64,000 nucleotides of DNA, taken from NCBI GenBank assembly GCA_021789595.1, contig JAJYJJ010000007.1, forward strand, positions 1 through 64,000. Direction: 5' to 3'. Below are positions 34,557 to 44,966 of the stretch, in pieces; position 1 is the first letter of the stretch, and each line of letters opens with the position of its first letter. Source of the stretch: Nitrospirota bacterium. GTDB lineage: Bacteria > Nitrospirota > Thermodesulfovibrionia > UBA6902 > JAJYJJ01. Both the position numbers and the translations under genes were made by a program. The notes below the pieces were generated by a model. It was not told the origin of the DNA. It searched no databases and saw nothing but the letters and a program-made list of their open reading frames with translations.

Positions 34557-37226
34557 ATGTTAGGGCTTCTAAAAAAGGTAATAGGCACGAAGAATGAGCG
34601 GGAGATAAAGAGGCTCATGCCTATCGCGGAACAGATTACTGCGATTGAACCACAAATCTCCTCCCTTTCAGATGCCGAACTCAGGGCAAAGACAGATGAA
34701 TTCCGCCACAGGATAGATGGAGGTGTGGGCCTTGATGAAATACTCGCAGAGGCATTTGCTGTTGTAAGGGAGGCCTCAAGAAGGGTTCTCGGGATGAGGC
34801 ACTTCGATGTCCAGCTTATGGGCGGGATTGTGCTTCATGAAGGAAGGATTGCCGAGATGAAGACAGGTGAAGGGAAAACCCTTGTTGCCACCCTTTCTCT
34901 TTATCTTAATGCCCTTGAGGGCAGGGGTGCACATCTTGTTACAGTCAACGATTATCTCGCCAAGAGGGATGCGCAGTGGATGGGCCCCATCTATCATTTC
35001 CTCGGTCTCTCTACTGGAGTAATACAGCACGAGGATAGTTTCCTCTACGACCCGACATACAAATCAGAAGAAAAACGACTGCATCATCTCAGGCTGTGTT
35101 CAAGAAAAGAGGCCTATCAGGCAGATATTACATACGGGACAAATAACGAGTTTGGTTTTGATTACCTCAGGGACAACATGAAATACGACATTAACGACTA
35201 TGTCCAGAGGGAGCTGAACTATGCGATAGTGGATGAGGTTGACAGCATACTTATAGATGAGGCGAGGACGCCTCTGATAATATCAGGCCCTGCAGAGGAG
35301 TCAACAGACAAATACTATAAGATCGATAAGATAATCCCGCGGCTTAAAAAGGACAAGGACTATACCATTGAGGAAAAGACAAAGACAGTTGCCCTCACAG
35401 AGGAGGGCAATGCAAGGGTAGAGAATCTTCTTGGCGTAGTAAACCTCTATGACCCATCAAATATTGAGCTTGTTCATCATGTGCTTCAGGCACTCAGGGC
35501 ACATGCCCTGTTCAAAAGGGATGTAGACTATGTGGTAAAAGACGGTCAGGTAACAATAGTGGATGAATTTACAGGCAGGCTCATGCCTGGCAGGCGCTGG
35601 AGCGATGGCCTGCATCAGGCAGTTGAGGCAAAGGAGGGGGTGAAGATTGCGAGCGAAAACCAGACACTTGCAACTATCACATTCCAGAATTTCTTCAGGA
35701 TGTATAACAAGCTCTCAGGCATGACCGGAACCGCAGACACCGAGGCAGCAGAGTTTGGCAAGATATACAACCTGGATGTTGTTGTGGTACCAACCAACAG
35801 GCCTATGATCAGGATTGACAATGCCGATGTTGTATATAAGACAGAAAAGGCAAAGTTCAATTCGGTAATAGAGGAGATTATAGATTGTCATAAAAGAGGC
35901 CAGCCTGTGCTTGTGGGGACTATATCTATTGAGAAGTCAGAGATACTGAGTTCAATGCTTAAAAAGAGGGGTATAGCACATTCTGTATTGAATGCAAAAT
36001 ACCATGAGAAAGAGGCAGAGATTATTGCCCAGGCAGGAAGAAGTGCTGCAGTAACCATTGCCACAAACATGGCTGGCAGAGGCACAGACATAGTCCTTGG
36101 TGGCAATCCTGAGGGCCATGCCAGGGACATGTTAAAGGAAAAGAAGGATTACACGGACAAGGAGTGGGAGGATGCCGTTACAAAGGCAAAGGAGTTGTGT
36201 GAGAAGGACAGAGAAAAGGTTATATCTGCCGGAGGAGTCCATATCCTTGGCACAGAGAGGCATGAGGCAAGAAGGATAGACAATCAGTTGAGAGGTCGTT
36301 CCGGCCGTCAGGGAGACCCTGGCTCATCCCGTTTCTACCTCTCATTAGAGGACGACCTCATGCGGATCTTCGGCTCTGACAGGATATCATCCATTATGGA
36401 CAGATTTGGCATGGATGAGAACATCCCCATCGAGCACAAGATGGTCAGCAGGGCCATAGAGAATGCCCAGAAGAGGGTTGAGTCCCAGAACTTTGAAATA
36501 AGAAAGCACCTGCTTGAATACGATGATGTGATGAACAAGCAGCGTTCAGAGATATATGCCTTCAGGAAGGATATCCTCAGTGGTGACGGCCTAAAAGACA
36601 AAGTAATAGAGATGATAGAGGATGGAATTGATGAAATATTATCCATCTATTGTCCTGAGAACAAGCATGAGGAGGAATGGGATATCAAGGGGCTTTCCGA
36701 GGTCGTTTACAGAGAGTTTTCCATATCCCCTGCCATAGAGGCAAGGGGCTATGCAGACATACGCAACGCACTGCTTGATGATGTTAAAAAGGCATACGAT
36801 GACAAGGAAAAAGAGATCGGCAGCGAGATGATGCGGTATCTCGAAAAGGTAATTGTGCTGCAGGTTGTTGATGCCCAATGGAAGGACCACCTCCTGGCCA
36901 TGGACTATTTAAAGGAAGGGATAGGACTCAGGGGTTATGGCCAGAGAGACCCACTGGTTGAATATAAGCGTGAGGCATTCGCGATGTTCTCCGATTTATA
37001 CAACAGGGTTTCTACAGAGGTTATAAGCAGGCTCTTCAAGATACAGGTAAAAAAGGAAGAGCCAGCTCAAAAGATAGCCGTCAAACCGCAGAGATTGCTC
37101 TATAACAGGGGAGACGGCGGTGAAGGGCCTCAGACTGTAGTAAAAGGCAAAAAGGTTGGAAGGAATGAGCCATGTCCGTGTGGAAGCGGCAAGAAGTATA
37201 AAAAATGCTGCGGGATAAATGCATAG
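34557..37226 (+). CDS. secA: protein translocase ATPase SecA
   Basis: 889 residues. Walker [30 protein letters not shown], preprotein cross-linking domain and the helicase-like second nucleotide site ([32 protein letters not shown]). The C-terminal zinc SEC-C motif is complete ([13 protein letters not shown]), which indicates SecB or ribosome contacts. It drives Sec export at the inner membrane. The stop lies eight bases inside the next gene. Confidence 0.98.
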   Translation: MLGLLKKVIGTKNEREIKRLMPIAEQITAIEPQISSLSDAELRAKTDEFRHRIDGGVGLDEILAEAFAVVREASRRVLGMRHFDVQLMGGIVLHEGRIAEMKTGEGKTLVATLSLYLNALEGRGAHLVTVNDYLAKRDAQWMGPIYHFLGLSTGVIQHEDSFLYDPTYKSEEKRLHHLRLCSRKEAYQADITYGTNNEFGFDYLRDNMKYDINDYVQRELNYAIVDEVDSILIDEARTPLIISGPAEESTDKYYKIDKIIPRLKKDKDYTIEEKTKTVALTEEGNARVENLLGVVNLYDPSNIELVHHVLQALRAHALFKRDVDYVVKDGQVTIVDEFTGRLMPGRRWSDGLHQAVEAKEGVKIASENQTLATITFQNFFRMYNKLSGMTGTADTEAAEFGKIYNLDVVVVPTNRPMIRIDNADVVYKTEKAKFNSVIEEIIDCHKRGQPVLVGTISIEKSEILSSMLKKRGIAHSVLNAKYHEKEAEIIAQAGRSAAVTIATNMAGRGTDIVLGGNPEGHARDMLKEKKDYTDKEWEDAVTKAKELCEKDREKVISAGGVHILGTERHEARRIDNQLRGRSGRQGDPGSSRFYLSLEDDLMRIFGSDRISSIMDRFGMDENIPIEHKMVSRAIENAQKRVESQNFEIRKHLLEYDDVMNKQRSEIYAFRKDILSGDGLKDKVIEMIEDGIDEILSIYCPENKHEEEWDIKGLSEVVYREFSISPAIEARGYADIRNALLDDVKKAYDDKEKEIGSEMMRYLEKVIVLQVVDAQWKDHLLAMDYLKEGIGLRGYGQRDPLVEYKREAFAMFSDLYNRVSTEVISRLFKIQVKKEEPAQKIAVKPQRLLYNRGDGGEGPQTVVKGKKVGRNEPCPCGSGKKYKKCCGINA

Positions 37227-38634
37227 GGTAATTGTCTTAGAAAAGGCCGAGGACTTTACGGGTAAGCACGGCACTGAACTCAGGGATAAGGGCTATGAGA
37301 TCTTTAGGACAAGAAGCATTAGAGAAGCATGCCTACAACTAAAAAAAGACAATATCAGCCTTATTGTTGCCACGGATGAGTTTGACCTGAAGATCAAGGA
37401 TTTTATTAGGTTTCAAGGCCTTTCAAAGGATGTACCGAAGCTTATCATTACAGAAAAGAAATCCCTGAGTAAGATTAAACCCTGGCTGAAGGATGACCTC
37501 GCATATCCAATCTTTAGGCCTGTATCCCTCAAGGAATTCTCTTACCTCTATGAACGGCTTAACGCTGAAGGCGTAGTGATAAACGAGAACAAAAGGCTCA
37601 AGGATGAATTTTTGATCACAAAAAAACAGCTTGAGTTCTTTGAGGAAGTAAGCAGGACGCTGACCTCTGCACTTGAACTCGATGATGTTATGACTACCAT
37701 AATGGAAAAGACAAAGGATATGACCAGGGCAGAGGCATGGTCTATCATGCTCTTAGATGAGGACACAGGAGAGCTTGTTTTTAAACGCATACGGGGGGAA
37801 AAGGCAAAAAAGATACAGAGATTCAGGTTGAAGCTCGGTGAAGGCATAGCAGGATGGGTTGCCAAGGAAGGGGTCCCTGTAGTTATACCTGATGTTTCAA
37901 AGGACCCAAGGTTTTATGAGAAGATAGACAGGGCAATACATTTCAAGACAAAGTCCATGATGTGTGTCCCTATAAAGAGTAAAGGGCGGGTTCTTGGTGT
38001 CCTGGAGGTTGTCAATAAGGCAACAGGAGAGCCATTTACACAGGCTGACCTCGACCTCCTGCTTAGACTCGTTGACCATGCTGCCATCGCCGTAGAAAGG
38101 GCATCCCTCTATCAGAAGATGGCTGAGATGGCTATAACCGATGACCTCACAAAGCTGTTTAACCTGAGATACCTTAACAGGACCATCGATACTGAGATAG
38201 AGCGCTCAAACAGATACGGCTCTTCTGTGTCAGTTATATTTATGGACCTCGACTATTTCAAGAATGTAAATGACCAGTATGGACATCTTGTTGGAAGCAA
38301 ACTCCTGGTAGAGGTAGCGCAGCTTCTATTAAGAAATCTCAGGACTATAGATATAGTAGCCCGTTATGGTGGCGATGAATTTGTCGTGGTCCTCCCTCAG
38401 ACCAACCCAAGGGCGGCATTTATGATTGCAGAAAGGATAAGGAGGTCAATGCTGCGCAATGTCTTTTTGAAGAATGAAGGCTATTCTCTCAGGTTGACAG
38501 CAAGCTTCGGCATTGCCTCATATCCAGAAAGCGCAAAGACCAGGGAAGAGCTTATAAGATTTTCCGATGAGGCAATGTATAAGGTTAAAAATACGACACG
38601 GGATGGCGTTTATGCCATCCTGCCGCAAAAATAA
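37219..38634 (+). CDS. GAF-GGDEF diguanylate cyclase with receiver-like N-terminus
   Basis: 471 residues. 1-115 resemble a receiver domain ([29 protein letters not shown]), but I do not see a convincing phosphoacceptor Asp in the usual acidic pocket. A short coiled coil and a GAF domain (about 140-295) follow. The GGDEF domain (305-468) has an intact RYGGDEF (GGDEF 384-388) and an RxxD inhibitory site (Arg375-Asp378) five residues before it, so it should make cyclic di-GMP and be product-inhibited. It overlaps secA by eight bases and is probably co-transcribed. Confidence 0.88.
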   Translation: MHRVIVLEKAEDFTGKHGTELRDKGYEIFRTRSIREACLQLKKDNISLIVATDEFDLKIKDFIRFQGLSKDVPKLIITEKKSLSKIKPWLKDDLAYPIFRPVSLKEFSYLYERLNAEGVVINENKRLKDEFLITKKQLEFFEEVSRTLTSALELDDVMTTIMEKTKDMTRAEAWSIMLLDEDTGELVFKRIRGEKAKKIQRFRLKLGEGIAGWVAKEGVPVVIPDVSKDPRFYEKIDRAIHFKTKSMMCVPIKSKGRVLGVLEVVNKATGEPFTQADLDLLLRLVDHAAIAVERASLYQKMAEMAITDDLTKLFNLRYLNRTIDTEIERSNRYGSSVSVIFMDLDYFKNVNDQYGHLVGSKLLVEVAQLLLRNLRTIDIVARYGGDEFVVVLPQTNPRAAFMIAERIRRSMLRNVFLKNEGYSLRLTASFGIASYPESAKTREELIRFSDEAMYKVKNTTRDGVYAILPQK

Positions 38635-38641
38635 CAACGGT

Positions 38642-39502
38642 TTATTTGATTAGACTTTTCTCAAAGCTCTCAACGCCTTTTTCTGCTGAAACTGCTGCCT
38701 TTTTAGCTGATTCCTCTGCCCTTTTTGCAGCGGCCTCTGCCTTATTAGCCGACTCCTCTGCCCTGGTAGCAGATGCATTTGACTTCTCACTGGCATTGTC
38801 TGCCTTTCTCTCAGAGGCATCTGACCTCTCAGCAGCGGCCTTTGCCCGATTAGCTTCTTGTATTGCCTTTTGTAAACGGGCCCTTTCTTCTGGGCTCAAC
38901 TTATAATATGTCCTGCCGCCAAAGCTAAGAGTAAGTCCTGCTGCTGCCTCAAAATTATTATAGGGTCTACCTGTAAAGGTCATAATGTGCCGTGCATCCA
39001 TCCTGAATGACACATTATTTTTGAGGGCATATTTAAAGCCTGCACCATAATTTATGAGAAACCTGTCAGAAAAGTCGTTGCTGCCTGATGGAGAGAAATG
39101 TGCAATACCAGGTCCAATGGCAACAAAGGGTCTGAAGCGATTTTCAGGCGAATAAAAATTATAAAGCAGGTCAGCCCTATAAATAGTCGCATTCAGATGT
39201 CCATATGGCGGCCTCTTATCAACTATCTTCAGGTTGTTCCTGAAGTCAGAATTAGAGCCTATGAATTCAGCGCTGCCCTCGATGCCTGTGTGGTCAGTGA
39301 GGTTATAACCCAATCTGATGCCATAGACAGGTGCCATCCTGATACTTGCACCTGTCTTATTGACTACATCCCTCCAGTGCTCATAGGAGAATATGCCTAT
39401 GAATGGGCTGATTTCGACACTGCCCTGTCCTCCTGCAAAGGATACAGTGGGCAATAGAGAGACGATAAGAATCACATAAATCGTTAAGAATCTTTTTAGC
39501 AT
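38642..39502 (-). CDS. outer-membrane beta-barrel protein with alanine-rich coiled-coil tail
   Basis: 286 residues. A signal peptide (about 1-23) is followed by an eight-stranded-barrel-like domain (about 25-205; alternating residues, VYGIRLGYNLTDHTGIEGSAEF, FVAIGPGIAHF, ending AAAGLTLSFGG). Residues 212-280 are Ala/Lys/Glu/Ser heptads with repeating units such as RAEESANKAEAAAKRAEES. The tail resembles an alanine-zipper like that of Lpp and might span the periplasm. No OmpA peptidoglycan domain is present. A ribosome site AAAGGAGTG precedes the ATG. Function is structural by inference. Confidence 0.75.
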   Translation of the reverse strand: MLKRFLTIYVILIVSLLPTVSFAGGQGSVEISPFIGIFSYEHWRDVVNKTGASIRMAPVYGIRLGYNLTDHTGIEGSAEFIGSNSDFRNNLKIVDKRPPYGHLNATIYRADLLYNFYSPENRFRPFVAIGPGIAHFSPSGSNDFSDRFLINYGAGFKYALKNNVSFRMDARHIMTFTGRPYNNFEAAAGLTLSFGGRTYYKLSPEERARLQKAIQEANRAKAAAERSDASERKADNASEKSNASATRAEESANKAEAAAKRAEESAKKAAVSAEKGVESFEKSLIK

Positions 39503-39542
39503 AATACACTCCTTTCTAATGGTTGTTTATTAAATGCAGAAT

Positions 39543-40592
39543 TCAGACCTTTTTTGCCTCTTCAAGTATCTCAGAGATATCCATTGTCTCTGCATTGAAT
39601 GTGCCTATTATTGCCTTTTTAGGACATTTATCAACGCATATGCCGCAGCCTATACACCTTTCCTGATCAATCACATGTTTTTGTTTCAAAACGCCGCTTG
39701 CTGCATTCACAGGACATACCTTTGCACAGATGGTGCAGCCATTGCATTTATCAGTGATATATGCCTTTGTCCTATGGGGGATATAATCCATAATGGCATT
39801 TGTCGGACATTTCATTACGCACAGACCGCACCTTCTGCACTTCTCTATGTCAATCCTTGCAAGGTTATTATTCAGGCTTACTGCCTCAAACGGGCATACC
39901 TTCACGCAGGAGCCGCAGGCAATGCATCCCACCTGACAGTTCTTCCTTGTAACAGGGCCACTATCCAGCGAATGGCATCTTACAAGCACCTGTTTTGAGA
40001 TAGGCAGCACCTCGATCACCTTCTTCGGACACGCTATCTCGCATTTCCTGCATCCAGTACATTTTTCGACATCAACTACAGGGAGGTCATACTCATTCAT
40101 GGTAATTGCGCCAAATGGGCATACAGATGCACATGTTCCGTAGCCAAGACACCCATAGGCGCATGCCTTGTCGCCTCCGCCTGCAAGCACAGCCGCCCTG
40201 CAGTCCTTAATGCCCTCGTATCTGAATCTCTTCACAGAACGGGCACTGTCACCCTGGCAGAATATCCTTGCGACCTTTGGCTCTACTGCTGCCGCAGTCT
40301 TACCTGTAATCTGTGCTATTGCCTCTGCAACAGCAGCCTTCCCAGGGGCACAGAGGTTTGGCGGAACCTCTGGATTTGCTGCTACTGCCTCTGCATATCC
40401 CTGACAGCCTGCATAGCCGCATGCCCCGCAGTTAGCACCAGGCAGAACCTCCCTTACCCTCTCAACCTTTGGGTCAACCTTTACAGCGAATTTAGCTGCT
40501 GCTATTGCAAGACCGAGCCCGAATATAACGCCGATTATGCCAATAAAGGCAAGGCTCACAGTCAGGATGCGCACAAGATCTATCTGCATCAT
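39543..40592 (-). CDS. rnfB: Rnf complex subunit RnfB
   Basis: 349 residues. An N-terminal membrane helix and the cluster motif GANCGACGYAGCQGYAEA are followed by six ferredoxin-type cysteine motifs: a variant CAYGCLGYGTCASVCP, then CTGCRKCEIACP, CIACGSCVKVCP, CRRCGLCVMKCP, CNGCTICAKVCP and CIGCGICVDKCP. This long form resembles RnfB of acetogens, not the short RnfB of gamma-proteobacteria. RnfB is the likely entry site for ferredoxin electrons. It is the last gene of the rnfCDGEAB operon. Confidence 0.95.
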   Translation of the reverse strand: MMQIDLVRILTVSLAFIGIIGVIFGLGLAIAAAKFAVKVDPKVERVREVLPGANCGACGYAGCQGYAEAVAANPEVPPNLCAPGKAAVAEAIAQITGKTAAAVEPKVARIFCQGDSARSVKRFRYEGIKDCRAAVLAGGGDKACAYGCLGYGTCASVCPFGAITMNEYDLPVVDVEKCTGCRKCEIACPKKVIEVLPISKQVLVRCHSLDSGPVTRKNCQVGCIACGSCVKVCPFEAVSLNNNLARIDIEKCRRCGLCVMKCPTNAIMDYIPHRTKAYITDKCNGCTICAKVCPVNAASGVLKQKHVIDQERCIGCGICVDKCPKKAIIGTFNAETMDISEILEEAKKV

Positions 40593-40604
40593 AACCTCCG
40601 TAAA

Positions 40605-41189
40605 TTATAACCTGATAAGCCCTGAAAACCCAAGGAAGGCAAGGGCTATAAGTCCTGTAAGGACAAAGGCGATTGGAAGGCCCTGAAAGACCTTTGGCAC
40701 ATCTGCAAGCTCAAGCTTCTCTCGGATGCTCGCCATTATTATGAGGGCAAGGCTGAACCCTGCGCCCGAGCCCAGCCCCATGGTAAGGGCCTGCATAAAG
40801 TTATACTTTTCATCTGCATTTATAACAGGCACAGCAAGTATTATGCAGTTAGTGGTTATCAGGACCAGATATATGCCGAGCTTGTAGTATAACCCAGGGC
40901 TTATCTTCCTCAGTATGGTATCTGCTGCCTGGACAAAGGCAGCGACGATTCCTATAAATATGACGATCTTGAGGAAACCTAAACCAAGAGGCAGCATCAC
41001 AAGGTTATAGACAAGCCAGCTTAATGCCGCACTTATGACCATAACCGAGGTAAATGTCATACTCATCCCGACTGCTGTCTCCATCCTCTTTGATACTCCA
41101 AAGAATATGCAGAGGCCCAGATATCTTGTGAATACAAAGTTGTTTATGAGGGCGGATGCTATAAATATCTTTCCAAGCTCGTTTAACAT
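40605..41189 (-). CDS. rnfA: Rnf complex subunit RnfA
   Basis: 194-residue, six-helix membrane protein. The start LGKIFIASALINNFVFTRYLGLC and the segment LGSGAGFSLALIIMASIREKLE are characteristic. With RnfE it forms a pseudo-twofold membrane core, thought to hold an iron-sulfur centre between the subunits (Cys in the ACxC-type region). Part of the Na+ or H+ translocating ferredoxin:NAD+ oxidoreductase. Confidence 0.96.
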   Translation of the reverse strand: MLNELGKIFIASALINNFVFTRYLGLCIFFGVSKRMETAVGMSMTFTSVMVISAALSWLVYNLVMLPLGLGFLKIVIFIGIVAAFVQAADTILRKISPGLYYKLGIYLVLITTNCIILAVPVINADEKYNFMQALTMGLGSGAGFSLALIIMASIREKLELADVPKVFQGLPIAFVLTGLIALAFLGFSGLIRL

Positions 41190-41201
41190 GGCTCCTCCTG
41201 A

Positions 41202-41837
41202 TTAGTGCATGCCATGGCCGCCAGGCGCTGCGCCTGTGCCGCCAAAGAATCTCTTCTCTATCCAGTTGAATGTCCCCATAAGAAGTCCTATTACAAAGAA
41301 TCCGCCTGTCGGCAGAACCATTATCAGCATTGGCCTTGCACCTACGAGGGGAATACCTAATAGGCTTCCCTTTCCAAGGAGCTCCCTTACTGCGCCAATA
41401 AGCATAAGTGCTACCATAAAGCCAACCCCCATGCCGAAACCATCAACAGCAGAGGGCAGGAGTTTATTCCTGCTTGCAAATAGCTCTGCCCTCGAGATGA
41501 TAATAGCAAAGACAACGATGAGCTGTATATACAGGCCCATCTCCTTATATGCTGCTCTTGAATAAGCTGCCATGGTCATGTCTATGACACTTGTATATGT
41601 AGCTATTATAAGGATATACGCAGGAATTCTCACCTTCGGGTTAATAAGGTTTCTGAATATGGATACTGTTATATTTACCATGGTCATGACAAATGTTACA
41701 GCTATGCCCATCAGAAAACCGTTCCTGACACTTGTTGTAACAGCCACTGCAGGGCACAGGCTCAGTGCAAGCCTGAATACAGGGTTTTCACCGAAGATTC
41801 CGTTTTTAAAAAGCCTCCAGTATTGTTTTATCTCCAT
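41202..41837 (-). CDS. rnfE: Rnf complex subunit RnfE
   Basis: 211 residues, six membrane helices, homologous in fold to RnfA. LALCPAVAVT-type sequence (LSLCPAVAVTTSVRNG) near residue 26 and VDGFGMGVGFMVALMLIGAVRELLG are diagnostic. It lies between rnfG and rnfA, with 12 and 22 base gaps. Confidence 0.96.
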   Translation of the reverse strand: MEIKQYWRLFKNGIFGENPVFRLALSLCPAVAVTTSVRNGFLMGIAVTFVMTMVNITVSIFRNLINPKVRIPAYILIIATYTSVIDMTMAAYSRAAYKEMGLYIQLIVVFAIIISRAELFASRNKLLPSAVDGFGMGVGFMVALMLIGAVRELLGKGSLLGIPLVGARPMLIMVLPTGGFFVIGLLMGTFNWIEKRFFGGTGAAPGGHGMH

Positions 41838-41859
41838 CTCTATACTCCTTTATATATTA

Positions 41860-42483
41860 TCATCTGGATGTTCCTGGGTTCTCAGGCGATTTCTCAGTCA
41901 CCCCTTGAGCCTTTGTTGATTCCTCTTTTAGTTTTCCCTCTAATTTTATAATCGCATCCTTGACACCATTGGTAACCCCGCGGCTTGAGATGGTTGCACC
42001 TGATAATGCCTGGATCTTGTCCTTTGTCTCCACTTTGACAACCTCAAGTTGATCTACTGTTTTACCTTTAAACTGGTCTTGAAACCACCTCTCTGTTATC
42101 CCATCGCCAAGCCCTGGGGTCTCACCGTGTGAAAGGATATCTATTGCCTTTATTCTGTACTGCGGGTCAACAGCAACGAGCATCTTTATAAAACTCGAAT
42201 AGCCCTTCCCAATGGCATCTGTAACATAGCCTATTGTCTGCCCTGACTTATCCCCTGCATAGATATCGCCTTCGGGTTTACCCTCGATCAATTGAACCTT
42301 CCCTATCTCACTTATCTTATCTGCCTCTGGAAGGAGGCTCTTCAATGCAAGCTGTTTTTCTCTCTCCTCCGCCCTTACCTTTACCGGTTCTGTTTTTGCA
42401 TAGGTCGACGCCAGGATTATGCCTGCCAGGACACAGACTATTGTCAGATTTATTGTTATCTTTAAGATATCCTTTGGATTCAT
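41860..42483 (-). CDS. rnfG: Rnf complex subunit RnfG (FMN-binding)
   Basis: About 207 residues from the ATG at 42483. One N-terminal membrane helix (LKITINLTIVCVLAGIILASTYA) leads to a periplasmic FMN-binding domain. The flavinylation Thr is in SGATISSRGV, the target of ApbE-type flavin transferase. A longer frame from 42528 adds 15 residues but overlaps rnfD; GGAGAGAAAATA before 42483 is a suitable ribosome site, and ATG shares its A with the rnfD stop. C-terminal 30 residues are a charged tail. Confidence 0.95.
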   Translation of the reverse strand: MNPKDILKITINLTIVCVLAGIILASTYAKTEPVKVRAEEREKQLALKSLLPEADKISEIGKVQLIEGKPEGDIYAGDKSGQTIGYVTDAIGKGYSSFIKMLVAVDPQYRIKAIDILSHGETPGLGDGITERWFQDQFKGKTVDQLEVVKVETKDKIQALSGATISSRGVTNGVKDAIIKLEGKLKEESTKAQGVTEKSPENPGTSR

Positions 42484-43532
42484 TATTTTCTCTCCTTCAC
42501 AAATCCAAACTTCCTCCGCTTGAACCACCTGTCAAGTAAAGGCGTAAAACAATTCATCAGAAGGATTGCGTAACAGACACCCTCTGGATAGCCGCCAAAC
42601 CGCCTTATCAGGATTGTCAGAAGGCCACATCCAATGCCGAATGCTATCTGTGCCCTTCTAAGCACAGGGACTGTTACATAATCGGTTGCCATAAAGAATG
42701 CACCGAGGATTAACCCGCCGGATAGAAGGCTTAAAAGAGGGTCGCCTGTGAAGAAGGAGATATTGCCTGTTACAGGGTCTTTTACTCCAACAACCCAGCT
42801 TAATACTGCAACAGTTGCAAGAAAACTGAATGGTATATGCCAGGTAATGTATCTCTTATACAGAAGGAAGGCTGCGCCTATTAAAAGGGCTATGATAGAT
42901 GTCTCACCAAGGGAACCTGCCCTGTTTCCAATAAGCATCTCTGTATACATATTGCTTATGCTGCCGAATTGTTTAAGAAGCTCCTCCATCCCTTTCACTG
43001 CCCCTGCCTCTTTAATAACGCCCAGGGGGGTTGCAGTTGTAATGGCATCTAAGGATGTTAGACTTGCCACAGGTTTATACCACGTTGTCATAAGCCTTGG
43101 CCAGCTTGTAAGCAGAAGTGCCCTTCCAATAAGGGCAGGATTAAACACATTAAAGCCAAGACCGCCAAAGAGCTGTTTTGTAATCACTATTGCCACTACA
43201 TTGCCTATGATGGGCAGATAAAGCGGTATACCGGATGGCAGGTTCAGGGAAAGGAGTAACCCTGTCAGAAAGGCACTGCCGTCTGAGATGGCTATGGGCT
43301 TGCCCATGACTTTTTGTGTTACGGCCTCTGCGCCAAGGGCACTTAGTATGCTGACAATCATTACAGCCAATGCCCTCGGTCCAAAATAATATGCCGCCAT
43401 AACAGAAGAGGGTAAAAGTGCAAGGCTGACCGACCACATTATCCTCTGAATAGTCTCCTCATCCTTTACATGCGGGCCTACTGATACGATTAATTTTGGG
43501 CTGAGTGTCTCCTCTTTTTTAATAGCTTCCAT
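42483..43532 (-). CDS. rnfD: Rnf complex subunit RnfD
   Basis: 349 residues, about nine to ten membrane helices. The covalent FMN site is within LDAITTATPLG. Other conserved parts are DGSAFLTGLLLSLNLPSGIPLYLP and FMATDYVTVPV. It is a core ion-translocating subunit. The stop TAA shares its last base with the rnfG ATG. Confidence 0.96.
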   Translation of the reverse strand: MEAIKKEETLSPKLIVSVGPHVKDEETIQRIMWSVSLALLPSSVMAAYYFGPRALAVMIVSILSALGAEAVTQKVMGKPIAISDGSAFLTGLLLSLNLPSGIPLYLPIIGNVVAIVITKQLFGGLGFNVFNPALIGRALLLTSWPRLMTTWYKPVASLTSLDAITTATPLGVIKEAGAVKGMEELLKQFGSISNMYTEMLIGNRAGSLGETSIIALLIGAAFLLYKRYITWHIPFSFLATVAVLSWVVGVKDPVTGNISFFTGDPLLSLLSGGLILGAFFMATDYVTVPVLRRAQIAFGIGCGLLTILIRRFGGYPEGVCYAILLMNCFTPLLDRWFKRRKFGFVKERK

Positions 43533-43544
43533 AGATTTTTCTCT

Positions 43545-44858
43545 TTAACTCTTTCTTGTTAACTCAAACTTTGCTAACTTTATAAACTGCACTAATGGCC
43601 TTTTTGCAGGACATATATAAGAGCAGCTTCCACACTCTATGCAGTCAAAGCAGTCGTTGTCCTTTGCCTCCTGAAAACGGCCCCTTTCCACAAGGATACC
43701 TATAGTTGCAGGGTTTAATCCGACAGGGCAGACATCTATACACCTGCCGCATCTACAGCATGGCCTGTAGGTCTCAGCCTCTTTCACCTCATCCTTTGCA
43801 AGGACAAGGATACCTGATGTCCCTTTTATCACAGGGACATCGGTTGTCCCCTGGGCTAATCCCATCATCGGACCTCCTGCAATAATCTTTCCGATGCCTC
43901 CTTTAAAACCACCACTTTCGTCAATGAGCTGCTGAAATGATGTTCCAATCCTTACAAGGAAATTATTTGGCTCTTTTATGCCACTGCCTGTCACAGTTAC
44001 AACCCTCTCTATAAGGGGAATGCCGTAACGGACTGCATCGAAGATGGCCTTTGCAGTCCCGACATTCTGGACAACAGCTCCAACATCCATTGGAAGGCCG
44101 CCGGATGGGACTTCCCTTCCAGTTATAACCTTTATCAGCATCTTTTCAGCGCCCTGCGGATACTTGACATAAAGCTGAACTACCTCTACATTCCTATCCT
44201 TAGAGGCAGCGTCCCTCAGTGCCTTTATCGCATCAGGCTTATTCTGTTCAATCCCAATATAACCTTTATCAACACCGACCATCCTCATTATTATCTTAAG
44301 GCCTTCAACTATCTCTCTTGGGTGCTCTACCATAAGCCTGTGGTCAGAGGTAAGATAAGGCTCACATTCTGCGCCATTGAGTATAACCGTATCTATCTTT
44401 TTCTCCTTAGGCGGACTTAGTTTCACATGCGTGGGGAAGGTTGCTCCGCCAAGACCCACTATACCTGCATCTTTGACAATAGCCTTCAGGAGCTCAATGT
44501 CAAGATTGAGGTAGTCTTCATGTTCCTTTAGTCCTGAAACCCATTCGTCCTTCCCATCGCCTTCGATAACAACAGAAGTGACATCCTTGCCCGAAGGATG
44601 GGGAAATGGACCTATTGCAACGACCTTACCAGAGATTGATGCATGCACAGGTGCAGAGACAAAGCCTGATGTCTGACCTATTGGTTGGCCCTTCTTGACC
44701 TCCTGCCCTGCTGTTACCGAGGCGCTGCATGGTGCACCTATGTGCTGACTCAGTGGAATAACCACTTGCTTGGGTAGGGCAGTCTTGATTATTGGTTTTT
44801 TTTCGGTTAGTTTCCTGCTGTCGGGGTGAACGCCTCCACTGAAGGTAATAACTTTCAA
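43545..44858 (-). CDS. rnfC: Rnf complex subunit RnfC (NADH-binding)
   Basis: 437 residues, with no membrane helix. The N-terminal part shows the RnfC barrel-sandwich (GGVHPDSRKLTEKKPI) and a Complex I 51 kDa-like NADH/FMN fold (GIVGLGGATFPTHVKL, LNGAECEPYLTSDHRLM, QNVGTAKAIFDAV). Two 4Fe-4S motifs follow (CCRCGRCIDVCP and CIECGSCSYICP). It joins NAD(H) chemistry to the Rnf electron chain. It starts with TTG at 44858 after AAGGGAGG, and the structured leader at 44889-44947 lies 31 bases upstream. Confidence 0.96.
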   Translation of the reverse strand: MKVITFSGGVHPDSRKLTEKKPIIKTALPKQVVIPLSQHIGAPCSASVTAGQEVKKGQPIGQTSGFVSAPVHASISGKVVAIGPFPHPSGKDVTSVVIEGDGKDEWVSGLKEHEDYLNLDIELLKAIVKDAGIVGLGGATFPTHVKLSPPKEKKIDTVILNGAECEPYLTSDHRLMVEHPREIVEGLKIIMRMVGVDKGYIGIEQNKPDAIKALRDAASKDRNVEVVQLYVKYPQGAEKMLIKVITGREVPSGGLPMDVGAVVQNVGTAKAIFDAVRYGIPLIERVVTVTGSGIKEPNNFLVRIGTSFQQLIDESGGFKGGIGKIIAGGPMMGLAQGTTDVPVIKGTSGILVLAKDEVKEAETYRPCCRCGRCIDVCPVGLNPATIGILVERGRFQEAKDNDCFDCIECGSCSYICPAKRPLVQFIKLAKFELTRKS

Positions 44859-44888
44859 GGGTTTTTCCTCCCTTTCTTATCTTCTTAT

Positions 44889-44947
44889 CTAAAATTTTGG
44901 CAATCTATTTGGCTGAGACCAGAGAAATAGCTGCACCAAAATTTTAG
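44889..44947 (-). promoter_or_regulatory. long structured leader hairpin upstream of rnfC
   Basis: CTAAAATTTTGG (44889-44900) and CCAAAATTTTAG (44936-44947) are perfect 12-base arms. Inside, CTATTT (44905-44910) pairs with AAATAG (44925-44930), with a small asymmetric internal loop between the two stems. It lies in the predicted rnfC 5' leader, right after the putative start of transcription, and is not followed by a T-run in the minus-strand sense. An RNA regulator, an RNA-stabilising hairpin or a DNA operator are all possible. Confidence 0.55.
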
Positions 44948-44966
44948 GATTAAAATTATCCGTGCA

